DNA of 64,000 nt from Sunxiuqinia sp963677175 (GCA_963677175.2 CAXXES010000001.1:372001-436000), one strand, 5' to 3'; positions 17,438 to 24,716 are shown, counted from the stretch's first letter. Numbers and translations: made by a program. The notes: generated by a model from the letters alone, not told the origin.

Positions 17438-18394
17438 ATGAAAGATATTGTTGCACCAATGCCTAAAGAAGCAATTATTGCCGAATTAACTCCGGAAAAG
17501 CTTTTGAGGAAGACAAATAAAGGTGCTAATGAGATCTACGTGATTACGCATCACGATTCTCCTAATGTTATGCATGAAATTGGCCGGCTGCGTGAGATCA
17601 CTTTTCGCGATGCCGGAGGCGGAACTGGAAAAGAAATTGACATTGACCAATACGACACCAACGATAATCCGTACAAACAACTCATCGTATGGGATCCAGA
17701 TGCAAAGGAGATCTTGGGTGGATACCGCTACATTATGTGCCCGAACCTTCCGGTTGATGAGCATGGAGATATTTCGCTGGCCACTTCGCGTTTATTTCAT
17801 TTTTCCGAAGAGTTTAAAAAGAATTACCTGCCCTACACCCTGGAACTGGGTCGTTCGTTTGTACAACCAACTTACCAGTCGAGTAAAGCAGGAGCCAAAG
17901 CGCTTTTCGCACTGGACAACTTGTGGGATGGACTCGGGGCGCTGATTGTTGATCACCCGGAAATGAAATATTTTTTCGGCAAGGTCACCATGTATTCGCA
18001 CTTTCATTCGGGTGCCCGAAACATGATTCAGTATTTCTTCCTTAAATATTTTCGCGACAACGAGGGCTTGGTTACACCTAAAATACCCATGGAACTAAAC
18101 ATGGACATGGAAGCGCTCGAAAAGGTTTTTAATGGTGGCTCGTACAAGGAAGATTATAAGATTTTGACCCACCAAGTGCGTGAGCATGGCGAAAATATTC
18201 CGCCGCTGATCAATGCCTATATGAACCTGAGCCCGTCGATGAAAACCTTTGGAACGGTACTGAACGACCGCTTTGGCGATGTGGAAGAAACCGGAATCAT
18301 CCTGACCATCAAGGATATTTACGAAGCAAAAAAAGACCGGCACATTGAAACGTATATCAAAGGGAAAGAAGATGATTTCCCCACTCCGCAATAA
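17438..18394 (+). CDS. GNAT-family N-acyltransferase, probable glycine-lipid GlsB
   Basis: The protein has 318 residues from the ATG at 17438 (MKDIVAPMPKEA). It belongs to the OlsB/hemolysin-like acyl-ACP-dependent N-acyltransferase group. Conserved stretches are GRLREITFRDAGGGTG, ILGGYRYIMC, ELGRSFVQPTYQ, LWDGLGALI and YFFGKVTMYSHFH. In Bacteroides the relative GlsB attaches a 3-hydroxy fatty acid to glycine, and GlsA then esterifies it. Here the order is GlsA-like then GlsB-like with a 76-nt gap that has its own -7 element. A strong terminator follows at 18421. Ornithine- or serine-glycine-lipid synthesis is an alternative. Confidence 0.75.
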   Translation: MKDIVAPMPKEAIIAELTPEKLLRKTNKGANEIYVITHHDSPNVMHEIGRLREITFRDAGGGTGKEIDIDQYDTNDNPYKQLIVWDPDAKEILGGYRYIMCPNLPVDEHGDISLATSRLFHFSEEFKKNYLPYTLELGRSFVQPTYQSSKAGAKALFALDNLWDGLGALIVDHPEMKYFFGKVTMYSHFHSGARNMIQYFFLKYFRDNEGLVTPKIPMELNMDMEALEKVFNGGSYKEDYKILTHQVREHGENIPPLINAYMNLSPSMKTFGTVLNDRFGDVEETGIILTIKDIYEAKKDRHIETYIKGKEDDFPTPQ

Positions 18395-18420
18395 CATTCA
18401 TTTGATTTTAAGAATATCGA

Positions 18421-18447
18421 AAAGCAGGCCAGGAGTCTGCTTTTTTT
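18421..18447 (+). terminator. Intrinsic terminator after the acyltransferase pair
   Basis: AAAGCAG (18421-18427) pairs with CTGCTTT (18437-18443) around a 9-nt loop, and the run of T extends to 18447. It lies 27 nt after the GlsB-like stop. Confidence 0.75.
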
Positions 18448-18506
18448 GTGTCGCGTTGACTTCAACAGAATCTGAGATCAATTGCGCCGGTCGTCTGCCA
18501 ACTTCT

Positions 18507-18902
18507 TTATTGTTTCGGTTTTCGCTGAAACCGGAAGACGGCTTGCTTCAGCAATGTTTTCGAGGTTTTGAACACAATTCGTTTCAGGCTGATGGATTCA
18601 GCGCGGATGTCTTGCTGTTCCAAAACCGGGCGGACGGCCTTGGCGCTGACTGAAAAAGTTCCAAACCCTTCAATACAAACATGGTTGCTATCGGCCAACT
18701 CCTTGATTAATTGTCGTATAGCCAACTGCACAGCAGCCTCCATCTCAATGACGTTAAAGGTAGTACCCTCGGACCCACTCTCGCACAATTCGCGAAGCCC
18801 TACTGTCCGCTTGCGAATCACACGGGGGTATAAGCCCTGCTTCCTGTTTTCTTCTGGATTCAAATTGTCGCTCTGCTCATCCAAACGGTAAAAAATACTC
18901 AT
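18507..18902 (-). CDS. HU-family DNA-binding protein (Bacteroidota HU-related type)
   Basis: The 131 residues match the HU/IHF-like family that is expanded in Bacteroidota. An N-terminal extension (FYRLDEQSDNLNPEENRKQGLYPRV) precedes the HU core with ELADSNHVCIEGFGTFSVSAKA, the usual beta-arm flank, and a conserved FKTSKTLLKQ tail. It probably bends DNA as a nucleoid or accessory factor, but the extension means it need not be a general architectural HU. Its leader is about 160 nt long and carries four palindromic boxes at 22-bp intervals downstream of a well-matched promoter, so tight regulation, perhaps autoregulation, is inferred. Confidence 0.85.
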   Translation of the reverse strand: MSIFYRLDEQSDNLNPEENRKQGLYPRVIRKRTVGLRELCESGSEGTTFNVIEMEAAVQLAIRQLIKELADSNHVCIEGFGTFSVSAKAVRPVLEQQDIRAESISLKRIVFKTSKTLLKQAVFRFQRKPKQ

Positions 18903-18994
18903 GATCGTCTCCTGTTTTTAGTGAATACTCGCTGATCTTCTAATTTTAGGTTCCTGTTCAGTTAGTCACCAACTGCCGAACCTGTATTTTTGAG

Positions 18995-19068
18995 ACCTAG
19001 GTATCATTATTTTCATACGTAGGTATTAAATCTATAACATCTAGGACTTACGTTCTTGTGACCTAGGT
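18995..19068 (-). repeat. Four palindromic ACCTAGGT-type boxes with exact 22-bp period
   Basis: Boxes start at 18995 (ACCTAGGT), 19017 (ACGTAGGT), 19039 (ATCTAGGA) and 19061 (ACCTAGGT), each exactly 22 bp apart. The first and last are perfect 8-bp palindromes; the spacers between them differ in sequence. The array lies immediately downstream of the -7 element, so the box at 19061 overlaps the predicted transcription start and the other three lie in the leader. This arrangement suits cooperative binding of a dimeric repressor on one helix face, two turns apart. Confidence 0.7.
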
Positions 19069-19070
19069 TT

Positions 19071-19101
19071 CAAATATAATACTCTGGCAGCACATTGTCA
19101 A
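19071..19101 (-). promoter_or_regulatory. Promoter of the HU-like gene (TTG-N20-TATATTTG)
   Basis: On the minus strand TTG (19101-19099) is followed by 20 bp and then TATATTTG (19078-19071), a perfect Bacteroidota -33/-7 arrangement. The predicted start near 19064 falls inside the first palindromic box of the 22-bp array. Confidence 0.7.
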
Positions 19102-19148
19102 TACTTCTCGTTGCCTTAATCAAATTCCTTCGATATCGGGGATAGTTA

Positions 19149-19161
19149 AGGTCACGGACCT
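19149..19161. repeat. Palindromic element AGGTCACGGACCT, copy 1
   Basis: AGGTC and GACCT form an inverted repeat around ACG. The same 13-mer occurs at 58399-58411, and the flanks also match (TTA before, RTT then an ATAT/TTTT stretch after), so more than the palindrome is shared. Here it is about 250 bp upstream of the HU-like gene start. Confidence 0.6.
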
Positions 19162-19340
19162 ATTTGATATTTTCGGTTTCGCTTTTATCACAGATTGTTA
19201 AAGACTCGAAACATGACACTAAATTATTCGCACTACTTACCTGGGGAACTTCGCTAAAAACGAAGGATTGTATTGAGAGTACTCTTCCGGGTTTCACAGA
19301 ATATTTCAAAACGCGTACCGGCATGCTTTAGCCAAACGAA

Positions 19341-19390
19341 CTGAAGGCCATTAAATACATTTGCTATCCGCAGTATTCAATGGCCTTCAG
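19341..19390 (-). terminator. Long inverted repeat downstream of the PurF-like gene
   Basis: The arms at 19341-19358 and 19373-19390 are 18 nt with a single G-T pair and enclose a 14-nt loop. It lies 62 nt past the PurF-like stop. There is no T-run on either side, so it may be a transcript-stabilising 3' hairpin or a factor-dependent end rather than a classical intrinsic terminator. Confidence 0.55.
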
Positions 19391-19451
19391 CCGTTTTCAG
19401 TATGATAAAAATTGCAACAGATCAACGATCAACAAACCGATGCTGAACTCC

Positions 19452-21350
19452 TTAATACGCCCGCCCTTCTTTGCCTTCTACAAAATTGATGAATGAGGTG
19501 TTGACCACTTTATTTCCGCCCGGGGTTGGATAATTTCCAGTGAAATACCAGTCGCCTTTATCGTTCGGGCAAGCTTGGTGCAGGTTATCGATGCCTTGAT
19601 ACACAATATCTACCTCGGCCTTGCAACCTTCGGGTTTTAACAACTCGGCTATTTTCGCCGAAATCTCTTCGGCTGTCGACTGGCGGTAAATATCTTTTAC
19701 GTAGTTCATAATCTCCTCTTTCGGAAGATTTTCCTGTGCTTTACACTTTTGATAAACCTCATCAATAATGTTCTGCTTTCCTTTATCTTTCAGCAACTCG
19801 ATGGCTGCGGTAAAAGCAATAAATTTGTCCAATACCGCCATGTCAATCCCATAGCAATCGGGGTATCGAATTTGCGGTGCCGACGACACCACAATGATCT
19901 TTTTGGGGTTCAACCTGTCCAGGATTTTCAGGATACTCTTTTTCAGGGTCGTTCCGCGAACAATTGAGTCGTCGATAATCACCAGCGAATCGGTATTCTC
20001 CCGGATCACGCCATACGTTACATCGTACACGTGAGCCACCAGGTCGTCGCGGCTGGCATCATCGGCAATAAATGTGCGAAGTTTCACGTCCTTAATGGCA
20101 ATTTTCTCCACCCGCGGTTCCAGCGAAATAATGGCTTCCAGCTCCTCCTCACTCATCGTTCCGTTCCCGGCACGAATGAGTTTCTTTTTCCGTTCGAGCA
20201 AATGTTGCCTCACCCCTTGCATCATTCCGTAGAATGCCGTTTCCGAAGTATTGGGAATGTAGGAAAACACCGTGTTTTCAATATCGAAGTCAATCGATTT
20301 CAAAATGGCCGGAGCCAACAAGCGGCCCAGCTGTTTCCGCTCCTGATAGATATCCTTGTCGCTTCCGCGCGAAAAATAGATCCGTTCGAACGAACAGGAA
20401 ACACGCTTATGCGGAACACGTATCATTTCGTTCGACACCACGCCGTTTCGCTTAATAATCAGCGCTTCACCCGGCTTAACTTCTTTGACCTGGTCCGCGT
20501 TGACATTCATGACCGTCTGGATCACCGGACGTTCCGAAGCAACCACCACAATTTCATCGTCCTCGTAATAATGTGCCGGACGGATTCCCCACGGATCGCG
20601 GGTAACGAAAGCATCACCATGACCAACCAAGCCTGCAATGGCATAACCGCCATCCCAATCCTTGCTGGCATTTTCCAACACGCTTTGGACATCCAGGTTT
20701 TCTTCAATGAGCGGAGAGATTTCCCGGTTGCCATACCCTTCGTTTTTATATTGCCGAAAGCGGAATTGGTTTTCTTCATCCAGAAAATGCCCGACTTTTT
20801 CGAGTACGGTCACTGTGTCGGTGTAGTTTTTGGGGTGCTGCCCCAGATCAATCAACTTCTGAAACAGCTCATCGGTATTGGTCAGGTTGAAGTTGCCGGC
20901 CAACACCAAGGTCCGTGACTTCCAGTTGTTCTGCCGCATCACCGGATGCACAAAATCGATGCTGTTGCGGCCAAAGGTACCGTAGCGCAAGTGGCCAAGA
21001 TAAAGCTCGCCCGAATAGGGCAAATGTGTGTAAACCCACTCCGTGTCATTAATGTTGTTTCCGCTCTTGATCGCTTTTTTGACACTTTTAAAAACCTTGT
21101 CGAAAACATCCTTGATGGGATTGGGCTCGATGGAACGGTACCGGTTAATGTATTCCTGTCCCGGTTTCAGGTTTATTTTCACACTCACCACCCCGGCGCC
21201 ATCCTGCCCGCGATTGTGTTGTTTCTCCATTAAAAGGTAAAGCTTGTTAATTCCGTATTGCCAGGTGCCGTATTTTTCCTGGTAGTAACTTAAAGGTTTT
21301 TTCAGCCGGATTAGCGCAATTCCACACTCGTGTTTAATCGATTCACTCAT
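19452..21350 (-). CDS. PurF-like glutamine amidophosphoribosyltransferase family protein
   Basis: The 632 residues combine an N-terminal Ntn glutamine amidotransferase (C9 after a short propeptide MSESIKHE, then RGQDGAGV and YLGHLRYGT) with a phosphoribosyltransferase domain bearing the PRPP loop VIIDDSIVRGTTL at 457-469. Classical PurF is near 500 residues; this protein has extra segments in both domains and a longer C terminus. The Bacteroidota carry such a PurF-like form. Catalysis of phosphoribosylamine formation in purine synthesis is possible, but whether it is the main PurF or a specialised paralogue is not settled. Its start overlaps the upstream SPOR gene by 8 nt. Confidence 0.85.
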   Translation of the reverse strand: MSESIKHECGIALIRLKKPLSYYQEKYGTWQYGINKLYLLMEKQHNRGQDGAGVVSVKINLKPGQEYINRYRSIEPNPIKDVFDKVFKSVKKAIKSGNNINDTEWVYTHLPYSGELYLGHLRYGTFGRNSIDFVHPVMRQNNWKSRTLVLAGNFNLTNTDELFQKLIDLGQHPKNYTDTVTVLEKVGHFLDEENQFRFRQYKNEGYGNREISPLIEENLDVQSVLENASKDWDGGYAIAGLVGHGDAFVTRDPWGIRPAHYYEDDEIVVVASERPVIQTVMNVNADQVKEVKPGEALIIKRNGVVSNEMIRVPHKRVSCSFERIYFSRGSDKDIYQERKQLGRLLAPAILKSIDFDIENTVFSYIPNTSETAFYGMMQGVRQHLLERKKKLIRAGNGTMSEEELEAIISLEPRVEKIAIKDVKLRTFIADDASRDDLVAHVYDVTYGVIRENTDSLVIIDDSIVRGTTLKKSILKILDRLNPKKIIVVSSAPQIRYPDCYGIDMAVLDKFIAFTAAIELLKDKGKQNIIDEVYQKCKAQENLPKEEIMNYVKDIYRQSTAEEISAKIAELLKPEGCKAEVDIVYQGIDNLHQACPNDKGDWYFTGNYPTPGGNKVVNTSFINFVEGKEGRAY

Positions 21351-21804
21351 TGCTCTGTTTGTCGGTATAAAGTTTTGGAAACTGAATAATATCTTTCACC
21401 AGGAAAGCATTGGGATAACTCTTTTTAATTTGCTCTTTCAAGGCCAACGCTTCATTTCGGGTTCTGAAATCTCCCACCCTGACCTTAAAATCAGGAGTTC
21501 GGAAAAGCATGTAAGCTTGTTCATTCGGATATTCCTTCAAAAATTCGGTCTTCACCTCCATGGCTTGTTCGCGGGCACGCAAGCCCGAGCTAAAGAAAAT
21601 CTCGAGCCGGTAACCTTCCGTTCCGTTCAAGCGCTTGTTCATGGAAATGTGCCGCTGCAACAAAGTATCGATCCGGGCATCCTGCCTCACAGGAAGTTGC
21701 TGAATACGTGACTCCGAGGAATTATTGGGGCTGTATGAAGACTCTTGAGCACTCAAACTCAAGCAAAAAAGGATAAGTATGATCCCTGTAATTTCAACTT
21801 TCAT
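21343..21804 (-). CDS. SPOR-domain secreted protein
   Basis: The 153 residues begin with a signal peptide (MKVEITGIILILFCLSLSAQ) and have a C-terminal SPOR-like domain with paired repeats: GYRLEIFFSSGLRAREQAMEV and DFKVRVGDFRTRNEALALKEQI. SPOR domains bind denuded glycan strands, so a periplasmic or outer-membrane location linked to the cell wall is likely. The gene overlaps the PurF-like gene by 8 nt, an odd functional pairing probably reflecting shared transcription. It has a good promoter at 21827-21855. Confidence 0.85.
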   Translation of the reverse strand: MKVEITGIILILFCLSLSAQESSYSPNNSSESRIQQLPVRQDARIDTLLQRHISMNKRLNGTEGYRLEIFFSSGLRAREQAMEVKTEFLKEYPNEQAYMLFRTPDFKVRVGDFRTRNEALALKEQIKKSYPNAFLVKDIIQFPKLYTDKQSNE

Positions 21805-21826
21805 ATACTATGGTCCTTTAAAAATG

Positions 21827-21855
21827 CAAATATAAACTTAATTGATGGAATACAA
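21827..21855 (-). promoter_or_regulatory. Promoter of the SPOR-PurF-like operon
   Basis: On the minus strand TATATTTG (21834-21827) is a perfect -7 element, with TTG at 21855-21853 after an 18-bp spacer. The predicted start is near 21820, about 16 nt before the ATG. Confidence 0.6.
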
Positions 21856-21991
21856 GAACTGAAGTTTTCAACGGCCTCAAAAAACAAAAAACTTTACATT
21901 AAACTCAGAAGACAATCATCTTCCATCCCTGCTATCGCACAACGCTGAGCTCCTTCAAAAATTTTGTATTTCCAATTCTACTTAAAAAAGA

Positions 21992-21999
21992 TAAATTTG
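21992..21999 (+). promoter_or_regulatory. -7 promoter element for the AhpD-like gene
   Basis: TAAATTTG followed by C matches TAnnTTTG exactly. The predicted start near 22006 gives a leader of about 60 nt that ends with the dispersed motif CGAAACTTGAAACTG just before the ATG. Confidence 0.5.
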
Positions 22000-22066
22000 C
22001 AAACAGATTCGGAGCAAGATGAAAGAGAAAAAACATTGTTGAACCCGAAACTTGAAACTGAACCCC

Positions 22067-22411
22067 ATGAGCAACTTAATTGAAGAATTTCAGGCTTATC
22101 GTTCAAAAATGAACGATAAAATTCTGTCGTCCGACAACAAAGTAATGAAACGAATTTACAGTGTTGACACACTGGCCTACCAGGAAGGCGCTTTGAACGT
22201 GAAAACCAAAGAAATGCTGGGGCTGGTGTCGAGCATGGTATTGCGCTGCGACGACTGCGTTAAGTACCACCTTGAAAAATGCCACGAACAGGGTACAAGC
22301 ACCGAAGAAATATTTGAAGTTTTCAGCATCGCAAACCTTGTGGGAGGTACGATTGTTATTCCTCATACCAGGCGAGCTGTGGAATATTGGGAAGCACTTC
22401 AGTTGAAGTGA
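22067..22411 (+). CDS. Carboxymuconolactone decarboxylase / AhpD-like protein
   Basis: From the ATG at 22067 (MSNLIEEFQAYRSKMND) the protein has 114 residues. It carries the AhpD-type active-site motif RCDDCVKYHLEKC, a CxxC plus histidine used for peroxidase-linked redox chemistry, and the family helix pattern EVFSIANLVGGTIVIPHTRRA. A small cytoplasmic helical trimer or hexamer is expected. True decarboxylases lack the CxxC, so a thiol redox role is more likely. It is followed 41 nt later by a NifX-like gene, perhaps in one operon. Confidence 0.85.
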   Translation: MSNLIEEFQAYRSKMNDKILSSDNKVMKRIYSVDTLAYQEGALNVKTKEMLGLVSSMVLRCDDCVKYHLEKCHEQGTSTEEIFEVFSIANLVGGTIVIPHTRRAVEYWEALQLK

Positions 22412-22452
22412 TAATCAGAACTTTTAACATGAACCATTAAATTTTTACGAAC

Positions 22453-22761
22453 ATGATTGCAATTAGCGCAACAGACAAAAAACTTGCAGCTCCGATGGAT
22501 CTTCGCTTCGGACGTGCTCCTTACTTCTTTATTACTGATGGTGAAGAATCCAGCTTTATCGTAAATCCTTATTGCCACGAAGAACATGACGTTGCCGTGC
22601 GGGTCGTGAAACTTTTAACTGAAGCCAAAGTCGATAAACTAATTACTGGCGAAGTGGGACCCAAAGCACTCACCAGCCTGCACAACAACAAGATCCAGAT
22701 TATCATGTTTGACGAAGAGCGTATTAAAATCAACCAGGCTCTACGAAAGATCAAATTTTAG
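22453..22761 (+). CDS. NifX/NafY-like dinitrogenase iron-molybdenum cofactor domain protein
   Basis: The 102 residues match the RNase H-like NifB/NifX fold: MIAISATDKKLAAPMDLRFGRAPYFFI at the N terminus, a central segment with C-H-E-E-H, and KLITGEVGPKALTSLHNNKIQII. Stand-alone members bind Fe-S or Mo-Fe clusters, but many occur in organisms without nitrogenase and have no defined role. No other nif gene is present. It lies between an AhpD-like gene and, after a terminator, an MbfA-like ferritin-transporter, so an iron or redox theme is inferred. Confidence 0.85.
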   Translation: MIAISATDKKLAAPMDLRFGRAPYFFITDGEESSFIVNPYCHEEHDVAVRVVKLLTEAKVDKLITGEVGPKALTSLHNNKIQIIMFDEERIKINQALRKIKF

Positions 22762-22814
22762 ATGCCCGCGTTCTCCTTTGCGAAATAAAGTTTCCGGTTC
22801 ATAAAGGGAATAAA

Positions 22815-22847
22815 TGCCAACACCAGTGTGTGTTGGTATAGTTTTTT
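22815..22847 (+). terminator. Intrinsic terminator after the NifX-like gene
   Basis: TGCCAACAC (22815-22823) pairs with GTGTTGGTA (22830-22838), with one G-T pair and a 6-nt loop, followed by TAG and six T. It lies about 55 nt after the NifX-like stop. Confidence 0.7.
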
Positions 22848-22862
22848 GCACATTAAACGGTC

Positions 22863-22970
22863 GTGAGCCAACAGGCCTACAGCACCGTTTTGCTGCTTGG
22901 AGTTTTCCTTTTTGAAAAACTGAAAATGAATGCAGAACACGACCAACTGCTTGAATGGTTAAAAAACTAA
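22863..22970 (+). CDS. Possible 35-residue small membrane protein (GTG start)
   Basis: A short frame starts at GTG 22863 and ends 3 nt before the MbfA-like ATG. The product would read VSQQAYSTVLLLGVFLFEK then a charged tail ending LLEWLKN, that is one hydrophobic segment and an amphipathic end. No family is recognised and there is no Shine-Dalgarno. It could be a leader peptide or chance. The tight 3' junction is the main support. Confidence 0.25.
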   Translation: MSQQAYSTVLLLGVFLFEKLKMNAEHDQLLEWLKN

Positions 22971-22973
22971 GCC

Positions 22974-23855
22974 ATGACACGAAAACCAATTTCACCCGAA
23001 GTGCGCCGGCAACTGATTATTGCCCAACGGAACGAAATCACCGAACATCATATTTACAGCCGCTTAGCTGCTGACGTGAAGGATAAGCATAACAGCGAGG
23101 TGCTGACAAAAATTGCCGACGACGAACTCAGACACTACAACATCTGGGTAAAATATACCGGTCGCGAGGTCAACCCCAGCCGCTGGGATATCTTTAAGTT
23201 CTACTGGATTGCCCGCTTGTTTGGCATCACTTTCGGTATTAAGCTGATGGAGAAAGGCGAAGAGAATGCTCAAATTAATTATAGTCAGATTGCCCGGGAG
23301 GTGCCCGAAGCGGGCGGTATCAGTAGGGAAGAAAACGACCATGAGCAGGAATTGATTCAAATGCTCAAGGAGGACAAACTGAAATATATTGGCTCCATTG
23401 TTTTGGGACTGAACGATGCGCTGGTAGAAATTCTGGGAACCTTGGCCGGCCTGACGTTCGCCCTGCAAAACACCAAAATTGTAGCCCTGACCGGAATTAT
23501 TGCCGGAATTGCCGGAGCCTTGTCCATGTCTTCGTCCGAATACCTTTCAAACCGTTCCGAAGGGAATGATGATGGCGCAGTGAAGTCAGCCATCTTCACG
23601 GGTTTAGCCTACTTGGTTGCGGTAGTGTTTCTGGTGGCTCCCTACCTTATTTTCACCTCGCCGTTTGTGGCTTTGCTGGTGGCTGTTATTGACTCCATTT
23701 TTGTCGTCTTTATCTACAGCTACTATATTTCCATTGCCAACGACCAACCCTTCCGGAAACGATTCCTGGAAATGGTTATACTGAGCACGGTGGTAGGATT
23801 AATTTCGTTTAGTCTGGGCTATTTGGTTCGAATTGCCTTCGGAATTGAGATTTAA
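22974..23855 (+). CDS. Rubrerythrin-VIT1 fusion, membrane-bound ferritin/iron exporter (MbfA-like)
   Basis: The 293 residues fuse an N-terminal ferritin-like/rubrerythrin helical domain (about 1-140; metal ligands in NEITEHHIY, DDELRHY and EENDHEQE) to a VIT1/CCC1 transporter domain with about five membrane helices (GLNDALVEILGTLAGL, MSSSEYLSNRSE, final GLISFSLGYLVRI). This is the MbfA architecture; characterised members export iron or manganese and protect against peroxide. A 9-bp inverted repeat (TGATTTGAA/TTCAAATCA, 23879-23920) follows the stop but lacks a T-run. Confidence 0.88.
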   Translation: MTRKPISPEVRRQLIIAQRNEITEHHIYSRLAADVKDKHNSEVLTKIADDELRHYNIWVKYTGREVNPSRWDIFKFYWIARLFGITFGIKLMEKGEENAQINYSQIAREVPEAGGISREENDHEQELIQMLKEDKLKYIGSIVLGLNDALVEILGTLAGLTFALQNTKIVALTGIIAGIAGALSMSSSEYLSNRSEGNDDGAVKSAIFTGLAYLVAVVFLVAPYLIFTSPFVALLVAVIDSIFVVFIYSYYISIANDQPFRKRFLEMVILSTVVGLISFSLGYLVRIAFGIEI

Positions 23856-23948
23856 AACAATCCGAAATCAAGACTGGTTGATTTGAAAAAGGATATTATA
23901 AACTTTTCGTCTTCAAATCAGTTTACTTCTTAAATAGATATTTCAACG

Positions 23949-24716
23949 ATGAAAAAACAGATCCGTTTCCTCCTTTACCTGGTACTGACTTCCGGGCTTT
24001 TTGCCCGTTGCACACAGGAATCCACAGACTTTCCGGAGGAAGAAGACAATATTTTAAAGGATAGCACGATCAAACCCAACGATTTTCTTTCTGAAGATCA
24101 ATACGATCAACTAGTAGTTCAACTGGTCTATATAGAAGGCTATAAGCTCGATAGCAAGTCTAACTACCATGTGACGGCATTTCTGAAACAACGGCTACAC
24201 AAAAGCGGTGGTGTTACCTTTAGTGCAAAAGCGGTTGAATCGCCTGAACAGAGTAGCTATTCCATTTCCGACCTTCGGGAACTGGAAAAAACGCACCGGA
24301 CGCATACAACCACTGACAAAACAGTAACGGCCTGGATCATGATTGTGGACGGCAACTACTCCGAAGATGAAGGCGATGCCAAAACCTTTGGGGTCGCTTA
24401 CGGGCCAAGCTCCATAGCCCTCTTCGGCAAAACAATCCACGAGTTTAGTGGTGCTCTCGGACAACCTTCAACCCATGTACTTGAAACCACTGTTTTATTG
24501 CATGAATTCTGCCATGTGCTTGGATTGGTTGACAATGGAACACCCATGGTTGAAAATCATTTGGACACGCAACACGGAAAACATTGCAGCAACAAAAACT
24601 GTCTGATGCATTATGCCGCGGAAACCAGCGACTTTATCACAAACTTTTTTGCTGCAAGTGTGCCCTCACTTAAAGAGCAATGTCTGAACGATTTAAAAAA
24701 CAATGGAGGAAAGTAA
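23949..24716 (+). CDS. Secreted zinc-metalloprotease-like protein, possible lipoprotein
   Basis: The 255 residues start with a signal sequence (MKKQIRFLLYLVLTSGLF) followed by ARC21, a weak lipobox because Arg precedes Cys. The catalytic block is H185-E-F-C-H189-VLGLVD, an HExxHxxG zincin motif. About 20 residues later comes HGKHCSNKNCLMHY, with two Cys flanking an Asn-rich turn and a Met like the metzincin Met-turn. No close named family is recognised; archaemetzincin- or Bacteroidota 'membrane metalloprotease'-like are the nearest ideas. It stands alone between MbfA-like and phosphatase genes. Confidence 0.7.
   Translation: MKKQIRFLLYLVLTSGLFARCTQESTDFPEEEDNILKDSTIKPNDFLSEDQYDQLVVQLVYIEGYKLDSKSNYHVTAFLKQRLHKSGGVTFSAKAVESPEQSSYSISDLRELEKTHRTHTTTDKTVTAWIMIVDGNYSEDEGDAKTFGVAYGPSSIALFGKTIHEFSGALGQPSTHVLETTVLLHEFCHVLGLVDNGTPMVENHLDTQHGKHCSNKNCLMHYAAETSDFITNFFAASVPSLKEQCLNDLKNNGGK

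Larger units (their letters stand above)
18903..19451. other. 549-bp intergenic region with regulatory-looking elements
   Basis: No coding sequence is supported here. From left to right it holds the HU-like gene leader with four 22-bp-period boxes (18995-19068), its promoter (19071-19101), the palindrome AGGTCACGGACCT (19149-19161), and an 18-bp-arm inverted repeat (19341-19390) just past the PurF-like gene. About 180 bp between the last two hold nothing I recognise. Confidence 0.6.

Noticed and set aside
20031..20918. 295-codon plus-strand frame inside the PurF-like gene
   Set aside because: It is antisense to a well-supported amidotransferase with intact motifs and has no promoter or start signal.
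22453..22761. Evidence for nitrogen fixation from the NifX-like gene
   Set aside because: Stand-alone NifX/NafY-domain proteins are widespread in non-diazotrophs, and no nifHDK, nifB or related gene is in the window.
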